Assembly: GCF_001747095.1 (NCBI RefSeq)
Contig: NZ_MDGP01000001.1
Span: 1,595,001-1,659,000, forward strand
Source: Roseivirga sp. 4D4
GTDB lineage: Bacteria > Bacteroidota > Bacteroidia > Cytophagales > Cyclobacteriaceae
Direction: 5' to 3'
Length of the DNA: 64,000 nucleotides
Every line of letters starts with the position of its first letter. Positions within the stretch are counted from its first letter, which is position 1. The notes below the pieces were generated by a model, which worked only from the letters and a program-made list of their open reading frames with translations, searched no databases and was not told the origin of the DNA. Shown in pieces: positions 54,854 to 62,656 of this stretch. A program made the position numbers and the translations under genes.

Positions 54854-56503
54854 TTAAACCAAAATCCTTACAGGATCTTCAAGTAGTGATTTGAAGGTCT
54901 GCAAAAAGGCCGAACCTACTGCACCATCAACCACTCTGTGGTCGCATGACATAGTCACCTTCATGATGTTACCAATCGCTAACTGACCATCCTTAACGAT
55001 AGCCGTCTGCTTGATTCCACCTACTGCCATAATACAAGCATCAGGTGGATTGATAATGGCTGTAAACTCTTCAATACCAAACATTCCCAAGTTTGAAATG
55101 GTGAATGTGTTGCCTTCCATCTCTTGTGGTTGCAATTTCTTGCTCTTGGCCTTTCCACCGAGGTCTTTCACTTCAGCCGAAATATGAGACAGTGGTTTGT
55201 TATCAGCGAACCTGACTACAGGCACTAAAAGCCCTTCATCCACAGCAACGGCAACGCCAATATGCACATGATGATTCGTTCTGATTCTATCTTCAAGCCA
55301 TGATGAATTCACTCCAGGGTGTTTTCTTAATGCAACCGCGGCTGCCTTAATCACCATGTCGTTAAATGATATCTTAACCGGTGACACTTCATTCATGCTT
55401 TTTCTAGCTTCAATCGCCTTGTCCATGTTAATTTCCATGGTAAGGTAGAAGTGCGGTGCAGCAAACTTGCTTTCGCCAAGTCTTCGTGCGATCACTTTTC
55501 GCATTTGACTTAACTTCACTTCTTCAAAGCTTTCTTCACCAACAATAGTTGGTAATTGAACTGGCGCAGGAGCATCCGCTGCCACAGCCGGTTGAGCTGA
55601 AGGAGCTGCTACCGGAACGAACCCTTCAACATCTCTCTTGATGATCCTTCCGCCTTCGCCACTTCCAGGCACTTGGCTAATATCAATTCCTTTTTCTGAA
55701 GCCAATCGTTTCGCTAATGGAGAAGCTTTCACCCTCCCATTGGCGGTAGCAACTACAGGCGCAGCACTTGGCATACTAGGCGCAGGAGCCGCGCTTGTCG
55801 AGGGAGTAGCTGCCGGAGCTGGTGCCGGTGCTTCAGGGGCTGGAGCTGGCGCTTCTTCCGCACCGCTCTGAGCCTCAGCTTTAATCAAAGTTTCATAGTC
55901 AGCTCCCGGCTCTCCAACAATGGCCAAAATGCCATCAACTTTTACTGCCTCTCCTTCGGCAGCACCTAAGTACAACACCGTACCGTCATTGTAAGACTCG
56001 TACTCCATTGTGGCTTTATCCGTATCAACTTCAGCCATCAACTCACCAGATTCTACCGTGTCTCCTACTTTCTTGTGCCAAGCTGAGATAGTACCTTCTT
56101 CCATGGTATCACTCATTTTTGGCATTCTTACGATTTCAGCATTGATAGCGCTAGTGTCTATTTTTTCGCTTGGCGCAGCACTTGGTGCGGCAACCGAAGT
56201 TTCTTCTTCTTTAGGTGCACTGGCAGGTCCAGCACTACCGTTCAACAAGGCTTGATAATCTTCTCCAGCTTCTCCGACAATGGCTAAAACCCCATCGACC
56301 GCAACAGCATCTCCTTCAGCAGCACCTAGATAAAGCACTGTTCCCTCATTGTAAGATTCATAATCCATTGTAGCCTTATCAGTCTCTATCTCGGCCATCA
56401 ACTCACCTGAATCTACCTTATCTCCTACCTTTTTATGCCAAACCGCGATTACCCCTTCTTCCATGGTATCGCTCATTTTCGGCATTCTTACAATTTCAGC
56501 CAT
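54854..56503 (-). CDS. pdhC: Pyruvate dehydrogenase complex E2 (dihydrolipoamide acetyltransferase)
   Basis: Core subunit of the pyruvate dehydrogenase complex, 549 aa from ATG 56503. The longer frame to 56557 is excluded because it would begin inside the promoter. Two lipoyl domains (1-85 and 122-205) carry lipoyl-Lys43 and Lys163 in TDKATM. An Ala/Pro-rich linker follows, then the E3/E1-binding domain (VKASPLAKRLASEKGIDISQ...GRIIKRDV). The acetyltransferase domain ends with MSCDHRVVDG (His522, Asp526). The lipoyl domains are almost identical, so the duplication is recent or homogenised. Genes for E1 and E3 are not adjacent. Confidence 0.95.
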   Translation of the reverse strand: MAEIVRMPKMSDTMEEGVIAVWHKKVGDKVDSGELMAEIETDKATMDYESYNEGTVLYLGAAEGDAVAVDGVLAIVGEAGEDYQALLNGSAGPASAPKEEETSVAAPSAAPSEKIDTSAINAEIVRMPKMSDTMEEGTISAWHKKVGDTVESGELMAEVDTDKATMEYESYNDGTVLYLGAAEGEAVKVDGILAIVGEPGADYETLIKAEAQSGAEEAPAPAPEAPAPAPAATPSTSAAPAPSMPSAAPVVATANGRVKASPLAKRLASEKGIDISQVPGSGEGGRIIKRDVEGFVPVAAPSAQPAVAADAPAPVQLPTIVGEESFEEVKLSQMRKVIARRLGESKFAAPHFYLTMEINMDKAIEARKSMNEVSPVKISFNDMVIKAAAVALRKHPGVNSSWLEDRIRTNHHVHIGVAVAVDEGLLVPVVRFADNKPLSHISAEVKDLGGKAKSKKLQPQEMEGNTFTISNLGMFGIEEFTAIINPPDACIMAVGGIKQTAIVKDGQLAIGNIMKVTMSCDHRVVDGAVGSAFLQTFKSLLEDPVRILV

Positions 56504-56526
56504 AAATCTCTCTAAAATTTGAGCAC

Positions 56527-56558
56527 CAAAAATAGTTTTAAATAGCTCTATATTCAAA
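56527..56558 (-). promoter_or_regulatory. Candidate E2 promoter
   Basis: The minus strand has TTTG (56558-56555), 20 nt, then TATTTTTG (56534-56527), a full match to TTTG-N19/20-TAnnTTTG. The ATG at 56503 lies 23 nt downstream of the -7 element, which decides the start. Confidence 0.6.
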
Positions 56559-56693
56559 TTAAAGATACGCTATTCTATAGTGCTCTTTTTCCAACATTTC
56601 TGCAAACGATTGCCCTCCACCCTGTCCTCAAGATCATGACATCTCAGATTAGCTTTTTTAGCGAACTTGGAGTAACTTTCTCAAAACTAGTTC

Positions 56694-57392
56694 ATGCAAA
56701 TCAACTACTCCATTGCATCTCAAGGATCAGCAATCTCCGAGCACTTTCAGACCGAAGTAGCAGATGACTACATCCCTACTTTTAATGCTCAACCTAGCGA
56801 TATTTTACCTGTTATCACCAGTGAGAATCCTGAGCATTTGTCTCACTTTTATTGGGGAATAAACCCATCCTTTTCTAAAAGTCGTGGGGTAAGTGATAAA
56901 CTGCTTTATGCCCCTGTTGAGAATATTTTGACCAAGCCTAGCTTGAAGAAATCGTTGCAAATGCAACGTTGTGTTGTTGTTGCGGATAGTTTTTACAACT
57001 GGAAGGAAATAGCCAAAAAGGAAAGAGTACCGTATCGTTTCCACCTCGAGAATAACGCTTTGTTTGCCATAGCTGGTCTTTGGGACTCTTTTGAAACAGA
57101 GGCTGGAGATACTGTTCACACCTTCATGATGATCACCACTCCAGCATCACGCGAAGTAAAGAAAGTAAGCGAAAGAATGCCTGCTATTTTAAATGATGAC
57201 CTATTATTGGAATGGCTGAATGAGTCAAACACTTCGGAAAGTATTCATGATTTCATTAAGCCATATGACGAGGAGCATATTTTCCAACATACGATCAACC
57301 CGAAACTAGCGGATCCAAATTTTAACGATAAAGCATTGTGGGAAAAGGTGCCTCCTGCTAATCAGTTTGGCAACCTAACCTTATTCAACTAG
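56694..57392 (+). CDS. SRAP-fold (HMCES/YedK-like) protein lacking the catalytic residues
   Basis: Protein of 232 aa that aligns with the SRAP family over its whole length: PTFNAQPSDILPVI, HFYWGINPSF, VVADSFYNWKE, ALFAIAGLWDSF, TTPASREVKKVSERMPAIL. In active members residue 2 is Cys (MCGR) and forms the DNA-protein crosslink with abasic sites. Here residue 2 is Gln. The Asn of INAR is replaced by Tyr72, the Glu of FEW by Asn102 and the His of IHxRMP by Ser159. The fold seems intact, but the chemistry is lost. It may still bind single-stranded or damaged DNA (inference). The 3' end overlaps the converging gene by 12 bp. Confidence 0.82.
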   Translation: MQINYSIASQGSAISEHFQTEVADDYIPTFNAQPSDILPVITSENPEHLSHFYWGINPSFSKSRGVSDKLLYAPVENILTKPSLKKSLQMQRCVVVADSFYNWKEIAKKERVPYRFHLENNALFAIAGLWDSFETEAGDTVHTFMMITTPASREVKKVSERMPAILNDDLLLEWLNESNTSESIHDFIKPYDEEHIFQHTINPKLADPNFNDKALWEKVPPANQFGNLTLFN

Positions 57393-58133
57393 GCTTACCT
57401 TCACATTCTCTAGCTCGATAATTGATAGCAATCTAAGCTGATCAGTTTGAAAAGCGTAATCCAGCTCTTGCGCAGGGAAATCTTTGTCAATCGTATAGTT
57501 ACGATAATCCTGAAATCTGACACCGTTAACTTCCCTTTGGTTATAAGCTTCTCTGAAGCGGACTCCTCCGCCATTAATATTATAACCATAAGCCAGAAAG
57601 TCTATGGTAAAGTCTTCTTTATCGATCCAATAGACATAGACGTTTTCAAAATCTTCTCCTCCACCATTTTGGCCATATGTCACCTCTACTTTATAATAAG
57701 CCTTATCATTGATATCCACTGATCTCATCAACTGTCGATTAACAACAGGATCATCTAGGTTGAAAGGTAATAAGGCAAAGTAGATGACGGAATTGGTAGC
57801 GGTGCGGTAGGTTCTAAGGTTTTCCTGATCAAGCTTAATTTCTTTTTCATCAATCATTCGCTTGAACTTGTCATTGGACCAAACATCTGTGACCCAACCT
57901 TCTTTACTACGGAAACTACGTTCATAAACGTATTCCCCATTGCTGATCTTAGCTCTGAAATGTCGCTTTCTGAAGTCGAATTCGACTTCCATATTATTGT
58001 ACTTTTCTCCTCCGTGGCGTTCTACCGCCTTCTGGATGATCTGATCGGCAGTTAATTTCTGCTTATCATCTCCACAACTCTCCAAACACACCAGCCCAAC
58101 AAAAATCAGGCAGTACAGACTATAATTTTTCAT
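57381..58133 (-). CDS. DUF6503-like lipoprotein
   Basis: Lipoprotein of about 250 aa from ATG 58133 (MKNYSLYCLIF), with lipobox CLESC followed by GDDKQ; a longer frame to 58157 only adds residues before the signal. The mature part begins LTADQIIQKAVERHGGEKY, then many alternating strands with FRAKISNGEYVYERSF and IDKEDFTIDFLAYGYNINGGGVRFREAYN. This looks like the DUF6503 lipoproteins of Bacteroidota, with a LolA/LppX-like open beta-barrel as a possible fold (inference). No catalytic residues are evident. It overlaps the SRAP gene tail to tail. Confidence 0.7.
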   Translation of the reverse strand: MKNYSLYCLIFVGLVCLESCGDDKQKLTADQIIQKAVERHGGEKYNNMEVEFDFRKRHFRAKISNGEYVYERSFRSKEGWVTDVWSNDKFKRMIDEKEIKLDQENLRTYRTATNSVIYFALLPFNLDDPVVNRQLMRSVDINDKAYYKVEVTYGQNGGGEDFENVYVYWIDKEDFTIDFLAYGYNINGGGVRFREAYNQREVNGVRFQDYRNYTIDKDFPAQELDYAFQTDQLRLLSIIELENVKVSLVE

Positions 58134-58339
58134 TCGTTGAAAAAACCCTATCCACACTGTTACGCAGAGTTAGGAAACAGGTTACATAGATTTTTCCAAT
58201 TCATCAATTCACCGAATCACTTATAAAAATACAAGGACTGAATTCACGAGAATTCTTTAACTTCAACCCCATGAGCACTTTCACCAGCTGGCCTATGGAA
58301 ATGTGATAAGCTGGTAAAGAGAACTATAAATCCTAAGGA

Positions 58340-59335
58340 GTGAAGAAATCAAGAATAACTGGTGTGGGACATTATGTCCCGGAAAATGTAGTGACCAATG
58401 CCGATTTAGAAAAGGTAATGGACACCACCAATGATTGGATTGTCGAACGTACTGGTATTGAACAGCGCAGGTGGTTTAACCCGGACAAGGACACTGTCTC
58501 CAATATGGCTACCAGGGCCACAAAAATGGCGGCCGAACGTGCTGGTATTGAGATTAAAGATATTGAATTCATCGTCTTCGCCACCATAACTCCCGACTAC
58601 TTCTTCCCTGGTTCTGGTGTCTTATTACAGAGAGAACTCGGTCTTCAAGGCATTGGGGCGTTAGACATAAGAAATGCCTGTTCTGGCTTTATATATGCAC
58701 TCTCCGTGGCCGATCAATTTATAAAAACGGGAATGTACAAAACAGTCTTGGTGGTAGGTGCCGAAATCCAATCCTCCGCTTTAGACAAATCAACCGAAGG
58801 TAGATCAAGCTCAGTAATCTTCGCAGATGGCGCTGGAGCTGCTATTCTACAGGCCACGGATGAAGATCGTGGTGTGCTTTCGACTCACCTTCATGCTGAT
58901 GGTGACTATGCCGAGGAGCTTTATGTACATGATCCCGGGTCTAGTCGTAAAACAAGGCTCTCAAAAGACATGCTCGATGGTAAAACCTTCAATCTAACAA
59001 TGAACGGGAATGCAGTCTTCAAGCATGCCGTAGTTAGATTCTCAGAAGTTATCAATGAAGCGCTGCAAGAAAATGGCCATGTTACTGAGGACATTGACCT
59101 CCTTATTCCCCATCAAGCGAATTTAAGGATTAGCAATTTTGTGCAGAAGCAGTTCAAACTGCCAGATGACAAAGTCTTCAACAACATCATGCACTATGGC
59201 AACACCACCGCTGCCTCTATTCCTATTGCTATGAGTGAGGCATGGGGAAAGGGTAAAATCAAGGATGGAGATTTACTTTGCCTGGCAGCATTCGGTAGTG
59301 GCTTTACATGGGCATCTTCACTCATCCGTTGGTAG
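58340..59335 (+). CDS. fabH: Beta-ketoacyl-ACP synthase III
   Basis: Condensing enzyme that starts fatty acid synthesis from acetyl-CoA (or a branched acyl-CoA) and malonyl-ACP, 331 aa. The start is GTG 58340, because an in-frame TAA lies 6 nt upstream and the next residues KKSRITGVGHYVPENVVTN match the family. Catalytic residues are Cys114 (RNACSGFIYAL), His258 (LIPHQANLRI) and Asn288 (HYGNTTAAS). The purine-rich TAAGGAG abuts the start codon. The next gene starts 4 nt after the stop, suggesting one transcript. Branched-chain primer use is usual in this phylum but not provable here. Confidence 0.95.
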   Translation: MKKSRITGVGHYVPENVVTNADLEKVMDTTNDWIVERTGIEQRRWFNPDKDTVSNMATRATKMAAERAGIEIKDIEFIVFATITPDYFFPGSGVLLQRELGLQGIGALDIRNACSGFIYALSVADQFIKTGMYKTVLVVGAEIQSSALDKSTEGRSSSVIFADGAGAAILQATDEDRGVLSTHLHADGDYAEELYVHDPGSSRKTRLSKDMLDGKTFNLTMNGNAVFKHAVVRFSEVINEALQENGHVTEDIDLLIPHQANLRISNFVQKQFKLPDDKVFNNIMHYGNTTAASIPIAMSEAWGKGKIKDGDLLCLAAFGSGFTWASSLIRW

Positions 59336-59338
59336 CAC

Positions 59339-59914
59339 ATGCTGACAGATGAGCAAAAGGCCTTTATTACCGAAAAACAGAACTTTATACTCAAGGGTGA
59401 GGTTGACACCGAGATTAATCGTCTACTCTATTCATTTCAGGCAGCATTGGCTTCCTTGTTAGAGACAAATCAGTATCAACTACCGTCTAAAATCGGGAAG
59501 ACGCCTTTCAAAGTAAGTAAAGGAAACAACCATAAAGGTTTCCCATTTCAGGTGATCGATTACCCTTCCTCACTTGGGCAAACAAATGTCTATAGTTTTA
59601 GATCCGTTATTTGGTATGCCAATTTCTTCTCTTTCAACTTATTGCTCAAAGGAGAACCCAAACTTAATTATGAAGATCGTTTAGATCATCTAGTTGATAA
59701 GGGTTATACATTGAGTTGGAATGATGATATCTGGGAAACGGAGATAAACGTTGGCCAATCGCTTAAGATAGCATCAGAAACACTGGATCAGGTTTCTAGT
59801 ATTTATCACTCTAATGAATCTGTAAAAATATTCATAGCATATAATTTGAATCAAATTGATGACTTTGAGCGTTTAGGTGTTGAAAGTTTCAAAGAATTCT
59901 TTGGTAAGGATTAG
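59339..59914 (+). CDS. Uncharacterised protein after fabH
   Basis: Soluble protein of 191 aa, no signal peptide. It begins with a helical segment (MLTDEQKAFITEKQNFILKGEVDTEINRLLYSF). A mixed region follows with GNNHKGFPFQVIDYPSSLGQTNVYSFRSVIWYANFFSFNLLLKG, rich in aromatic residues. I do not recognise a family. The tight 3-nt gap to fabH points to co-transcription, so a link with lipid metabolism or its regulation is possible but unproven. Confidence 0.7.
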   Translation: MLTDEQKAFITEKQNFILKGEVDTEINRLLYSFQAALASLLETNQYQLPSKIGKTPFKVSKGNNHKGFPFQVIDYPSSLGQTNVYSFRSVIWYANFFSFNLLLKGEPKLNYEDRLDHLVDKGYTLSWNDDIWETEINVGQSLKIASETLDQVSSIYHSNESVKIFIAYNLNQIDDFERLGVESFKEFFGKD

Positions 59915-59967
59915 TTGGCTTAATATTTGATATTTTGCCCATGTCTCAACCAGACACCAAATTGGAT

Positions 59968-61491
59968 ATGAATAAAATCAGATTGCAGCTCTGCATATTG
60001 CTTGGCTTGTTTGCCTTTAACACCTCATGGGCACAACTAGGCAGCTTTGAATTAGTCTTCCCCGTTGATGATCAATCACTCAAAGTCAAAGGTGAATTTG
60101 AGAGTGGTCTTAGGTCAGGAACATGGTTTGCCTACAACGAGGACAGCAGCTATTTTCAGACTGGCCCCTATTCAAAGGGTAAAAAGGATGGAGTTTGGTT
60201 AATCTATATCGATAAGTTAGAAAGAGCACGTATTAGCTTCAAATCCGATACCGTCCAGGGTCCTTATATCCTCTTTCATGATAATGGATCAATGGCGGTC
60301 AGAGCAAATTTCGAGAAAAATCACCTTGATGGAGAATGGAAATCGTACCGACCTGACAAAACCCTTCTGGATAAAGGCGTCTTCGAGAAAGGTCAAAAAA
60401 CAGGGAAATGGGTTTCATACTTCGAAAGTGGAGATATGGAAATTGTCTCGGAGTATAAATCCGGAAAGCTCGAAGGGCCTTATGCTGTATTTGATGAATA
60501 CGGGACCAAGACTATTGATGCAACCTATACCAATGGCCTACTCAATGGAGATTGGAAAAAATACGATTACGATGGTTTGATCATTGAAAGAGGCGCTTTT
60601 GTAAATGGACTTAGAAATGGTAAATGGGAATACTTCTTTGAACCCAGAAGAAAGTCAGCCATTGAATACTATGAGAACGGCAATAAAACCGGAAAGTGGA
60701 CCACTTATCATTACAATGGCAGGGTTGCTTCGGAGATCAATTATATGGATGACAAGCCCGTGGGTCAGGGTACCAGTTGGTATGCCAATAGGCAAATTGA
60801 ATCCAGGTCTTTCTATAAGCTTGGACTAATGGACAGCACATTCACACAGTACTATGAAAATGGTGCTAAGATGATGGAGGGTGAGTACAAAGTCGGTCTA
60901 AAGACTGGCCCCTGGAAGTTTTACCATGGCAATGGAATGATCGCGCAGTTTGGATCGTTCGACATCGACAAAAGGGTTGGAAATTGGAAATTCTTTAATG
61001 AGAGTGGCAAGCTGATCAGCGAGGGGAGCTATCGACTTGGGCTTGAAATTGGACAGTGGTTCGTTTATTACGGTAACGGAAAACTGGAGTCGATTGGAGC
61101 CTACTTAGCGGGAGAAAAAGATGGTTTATGGGGTTATTTTCACCAGTCTGGCAAACCCATGAAGGAAGAGACTTGGAAAAAAGGAAAACTGCTTGAAATA
61201 TCAGACTTCACCTCTTCGAGAGGTAAAGTGTTGGACAGTGGTGATTTGACAGGTGGGAACGGATCGGTCACGAACTATTATGCCAATGGCATTATCTTTT
61301 CCCAAGGGAGATACAGCAATGGATATGCTAATGGGAAATGGGTTTTCTATGACGAAAGAGGTAAAAAATTAACCGAGGGAGAGCTTATCGAAGGTGTTCG
61401 CAATGGAGAGTGGAAAGTGTTTTCCAGCACTGGTCGGCTGATCAAAACAGAACTGTACCAAAATGGTGAGCTTATTGAAGAAAGAAGGTAA
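59968..61491 (+). CDS. Secreted MORN-repeat protein (YwqK-like repeats)
   Basis: Protein of 507 aa from ATG 59968 (MNKIRLQLCILLGLFAF), with a signal peptide ending SWAQ; ATG 59941 and TTG 59935 lie upstream but would delay the signal. The rest is about 18 repeats of roughly 24 aa with the core G.Y..G...G.W..Y...G (YKSGKLEGPYAVFDEYG, YKVGLKTGPWKFYHGNG). NCBI often names such proteins YwqK-family antitoxins, but no toxin gene is adjacent and the protein is exported, so that name is misleading. It probably forms an elongated beta-sheet surface. Function unknown. Confidence 0.85.
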   Translation: MNKIRLQLCILLGLFAFNTSWAQLGSFELVFPVDDQSLKVKGEFESGLRSGTWFAYNEDSSYFQTGPYSKGKKDGVWLIYIDKLERARISFKSDTVQGPYILFHDNGSMAVRANFEKNHLDGEWKSYRPDKTLLDKGVFEKGQKTGKWVSYFESGDMEIVSEYKSGKLEGPYAVFDEYGTKTIDATYTNGLLNGDWKKYDYDGLIIERGAFVNGLRNGKWEYFFEPRRKSAIEYYENGNKTGKWTTYHYNGRVASEINYMDDKPVGQGTSWYANRQIESRSFYKLGLMDSTFTQYYENGAKMMEGEYKVGLKTGPWKFYHGNGMIAQFGSFDIDKRVGNWKFFNESGKLISEGSYRLGLEIGQWFVYYGNGKLESIGAYLAGEKDGLWGYFHQSGKPMKEETWKKGKLLEISDFTSSRGKVLDSGDLTGGNGSVTNYYANGIIFSQGRYSNGYANGKWVFYDERGKKLTEGELIEGVRNGEWKVFSSTGRLIKTELYQNGELIEERR

Positions 61492-61533
61492 ACATTTTCG
61501 CTTTGCATGAAGTTAAAGCCTCAAATTGAAAAC

Positions 61534-61695
61534 ATGGGATGGTTTAGCAAGAAGTCAGAGAAGGAAAAACTGCAAGAAAAGTACCAGAAGCTTATTAGTG
61601 AGGCCTACAAACTCTCTCACACAGATAGAAAGGCAAGTGATCTTAAGACTGCCGAGGCCGATGCACTATTGCAACAAATAGAAAAACTACCTTAG
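61534..61695 (+). CDS. Lacal_2735-family small protein (DUF6435)
   Basis: Small charged protein of 53 aa starting MGWFSKKSEKEKLQEKY at ATG 61534; the frame to 61507 adds a poor extension. The pattern (G-x-F-KKKSEKEKLQ-K-Y-KL--EAY-LS---RK-SD-KTAEA---L-QIE) is that of the Lacal_2735 family in Bacteroidota. It is almost wholly helical, of unknown function. The last 9 bases overlap the end of the converging hydrolase gene. Confidence 0.8.
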   Translation: MGWFSKKSEKEKLQEKYQKLISEAYKLSHTDRKASDLKTAEADALLQQIEKLP

Positions 61696-62574
61696 GGAGT
61701 CTGTTTTCAACTGCTCCAACAACTCAACAATTTTTGCTCTAATAAGAGCGCTTTTATTCCAAGGCAAGAAGTGATTGCTCTCTTCGAGATAAACAATATC
61801 CTTAGGTGCATTCACCAACATACTGTCGGCAAAAGCTGCATTGCCTGGGTCTACGAGCATGTCTTTTCCTCCTTGAACAACAACACTTGGTATGGTGATG
61901 TCCTTCCACAATGGAAGCATTAGTTCCAGTTCCTCGTCTAAGAAAACCAGCTCTTCATTAGAAATCCTGAATATTTTGGGAGCAATAGCTCCAATCACTG
62001 GCCATCGCATGGGAATTCTAAACCAGTCTTCATTAGGCTCGAGAGATGGGTCCAAAGCAGGCGCCAACATGACGATACCATCCACAAGATCTGGATAATC
62101 CATTGCCATTCTGGCTACAATAGGACCGCCCAAAGAATGTCCGATCAATATTCTTGGTGCAGGAATGGCCTCTAGCATGGGTTTCAGCAGTCGGGATTGT
62201 TCCTCCAAAGACTTGATCGGCATACCATAACTGGATTTGCCGAAACCAGGCCTATCAGGTGAAGCGATATTGGCTCTTTGGAATAGCGTATCTGACTTGA
62301 AATAAGAAATAAAAGCATCCCAGGAGCCAGGAGTTCCATGCATAAAAACTAAACTGGCTTCCTTCCCCATATCCTGATACATATAGTGCATGGTATAGCC
62401 ATCGACTTCATAGAATTTACTCACTGGTTTGTAAGTTTCTTCTTCAAAGTACTTGGCTACCTTTTTGTCAGACATAGTAAAACTTACACAGCCACTTACA
62501 ACCTGAGTAAGCACTATAAAAAGCACAAAGGTGGACAAGCATCCAATTCGAATTCGTTTACGCCATTTACCCAT
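61687..62574 (-). CDS. Alpha/beta hydrolase, probable lipoprotein
   Basis: Hydrolase of 295 aa with an N-terminal hydrophobic segment ending VVSGC, a possible lipobox; a simple membrane anchor is the alternative. The alpha/beta hydrolase domain shows the oxyanion motif FMHGTPGSWDAF near 77, the SPDRPGFGKS strand, the nucleophile elbow IGHSLGGPIVARM, the acid in VVQGGKDMLVDPG and the His in LEESNHFLPW. All three catalytic positions are present. It fits the large family that includes haloalkane-dehalogenase- and proline-iminopeptidase-like enzymes; the substrate is unknown. Confidence 0.85.
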   Translation of the reverse strand: MGKWRKRIRIGCLSTFVLFIVLTQVVSGCVSFTMSDKKVAKYFEEETYKPVSKFYEVDGYTMHYMYQDMGKEASLVFMHGTPGSWDAFISYFKSDTLFQRANIASPDRPGFGKSSYGMPIKSLEEQSRLLKPMLEAIPAPRILIGHSLGGPIVARMAMDYPDLVDGIVMLAPALDPSLEPNEDWFRIPMRWPVIGAIAPKIFRISNEELVFLDEELELMLPLWKDITIPSVVVQGGKDMLVDPGNAAFADSMLVNAPKDIVYLEESNHFLPWNKSALIRAKIVELLEQLKTDSLR

Positions 62575-62601
62575 GGATTCAAGGTTTTGTCGAAACTAAA
62601 C

Positions 62602-62632
62602 AAAAAAACCACCCCGATCTATCGGGGTGGTT
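62602..62632 (-). terminator. Glutamine synthetase gene terminator
   Basis: AACCACCCCGAT/ATCGGGGTGGTT (62607-62632), with a run of seven A on the left that reads as a T-run on the minus strand. It lies 25 bp beyond the glutamine synthetase stop and ahead of the hydrolase. Confidence 0.9.
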
Positions 62633-62656
62633 TCAATTCTAGTGTTTTCTTGAAAA

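Noticed and set aside
59968..61491. MORN protein as the antitoxin of a toxin-antitoxin pair
   Set aside because: It carries a signal peptide and no toxin-like gene is adjacent. The antitoxin label for such repeats comes from automatic naming.
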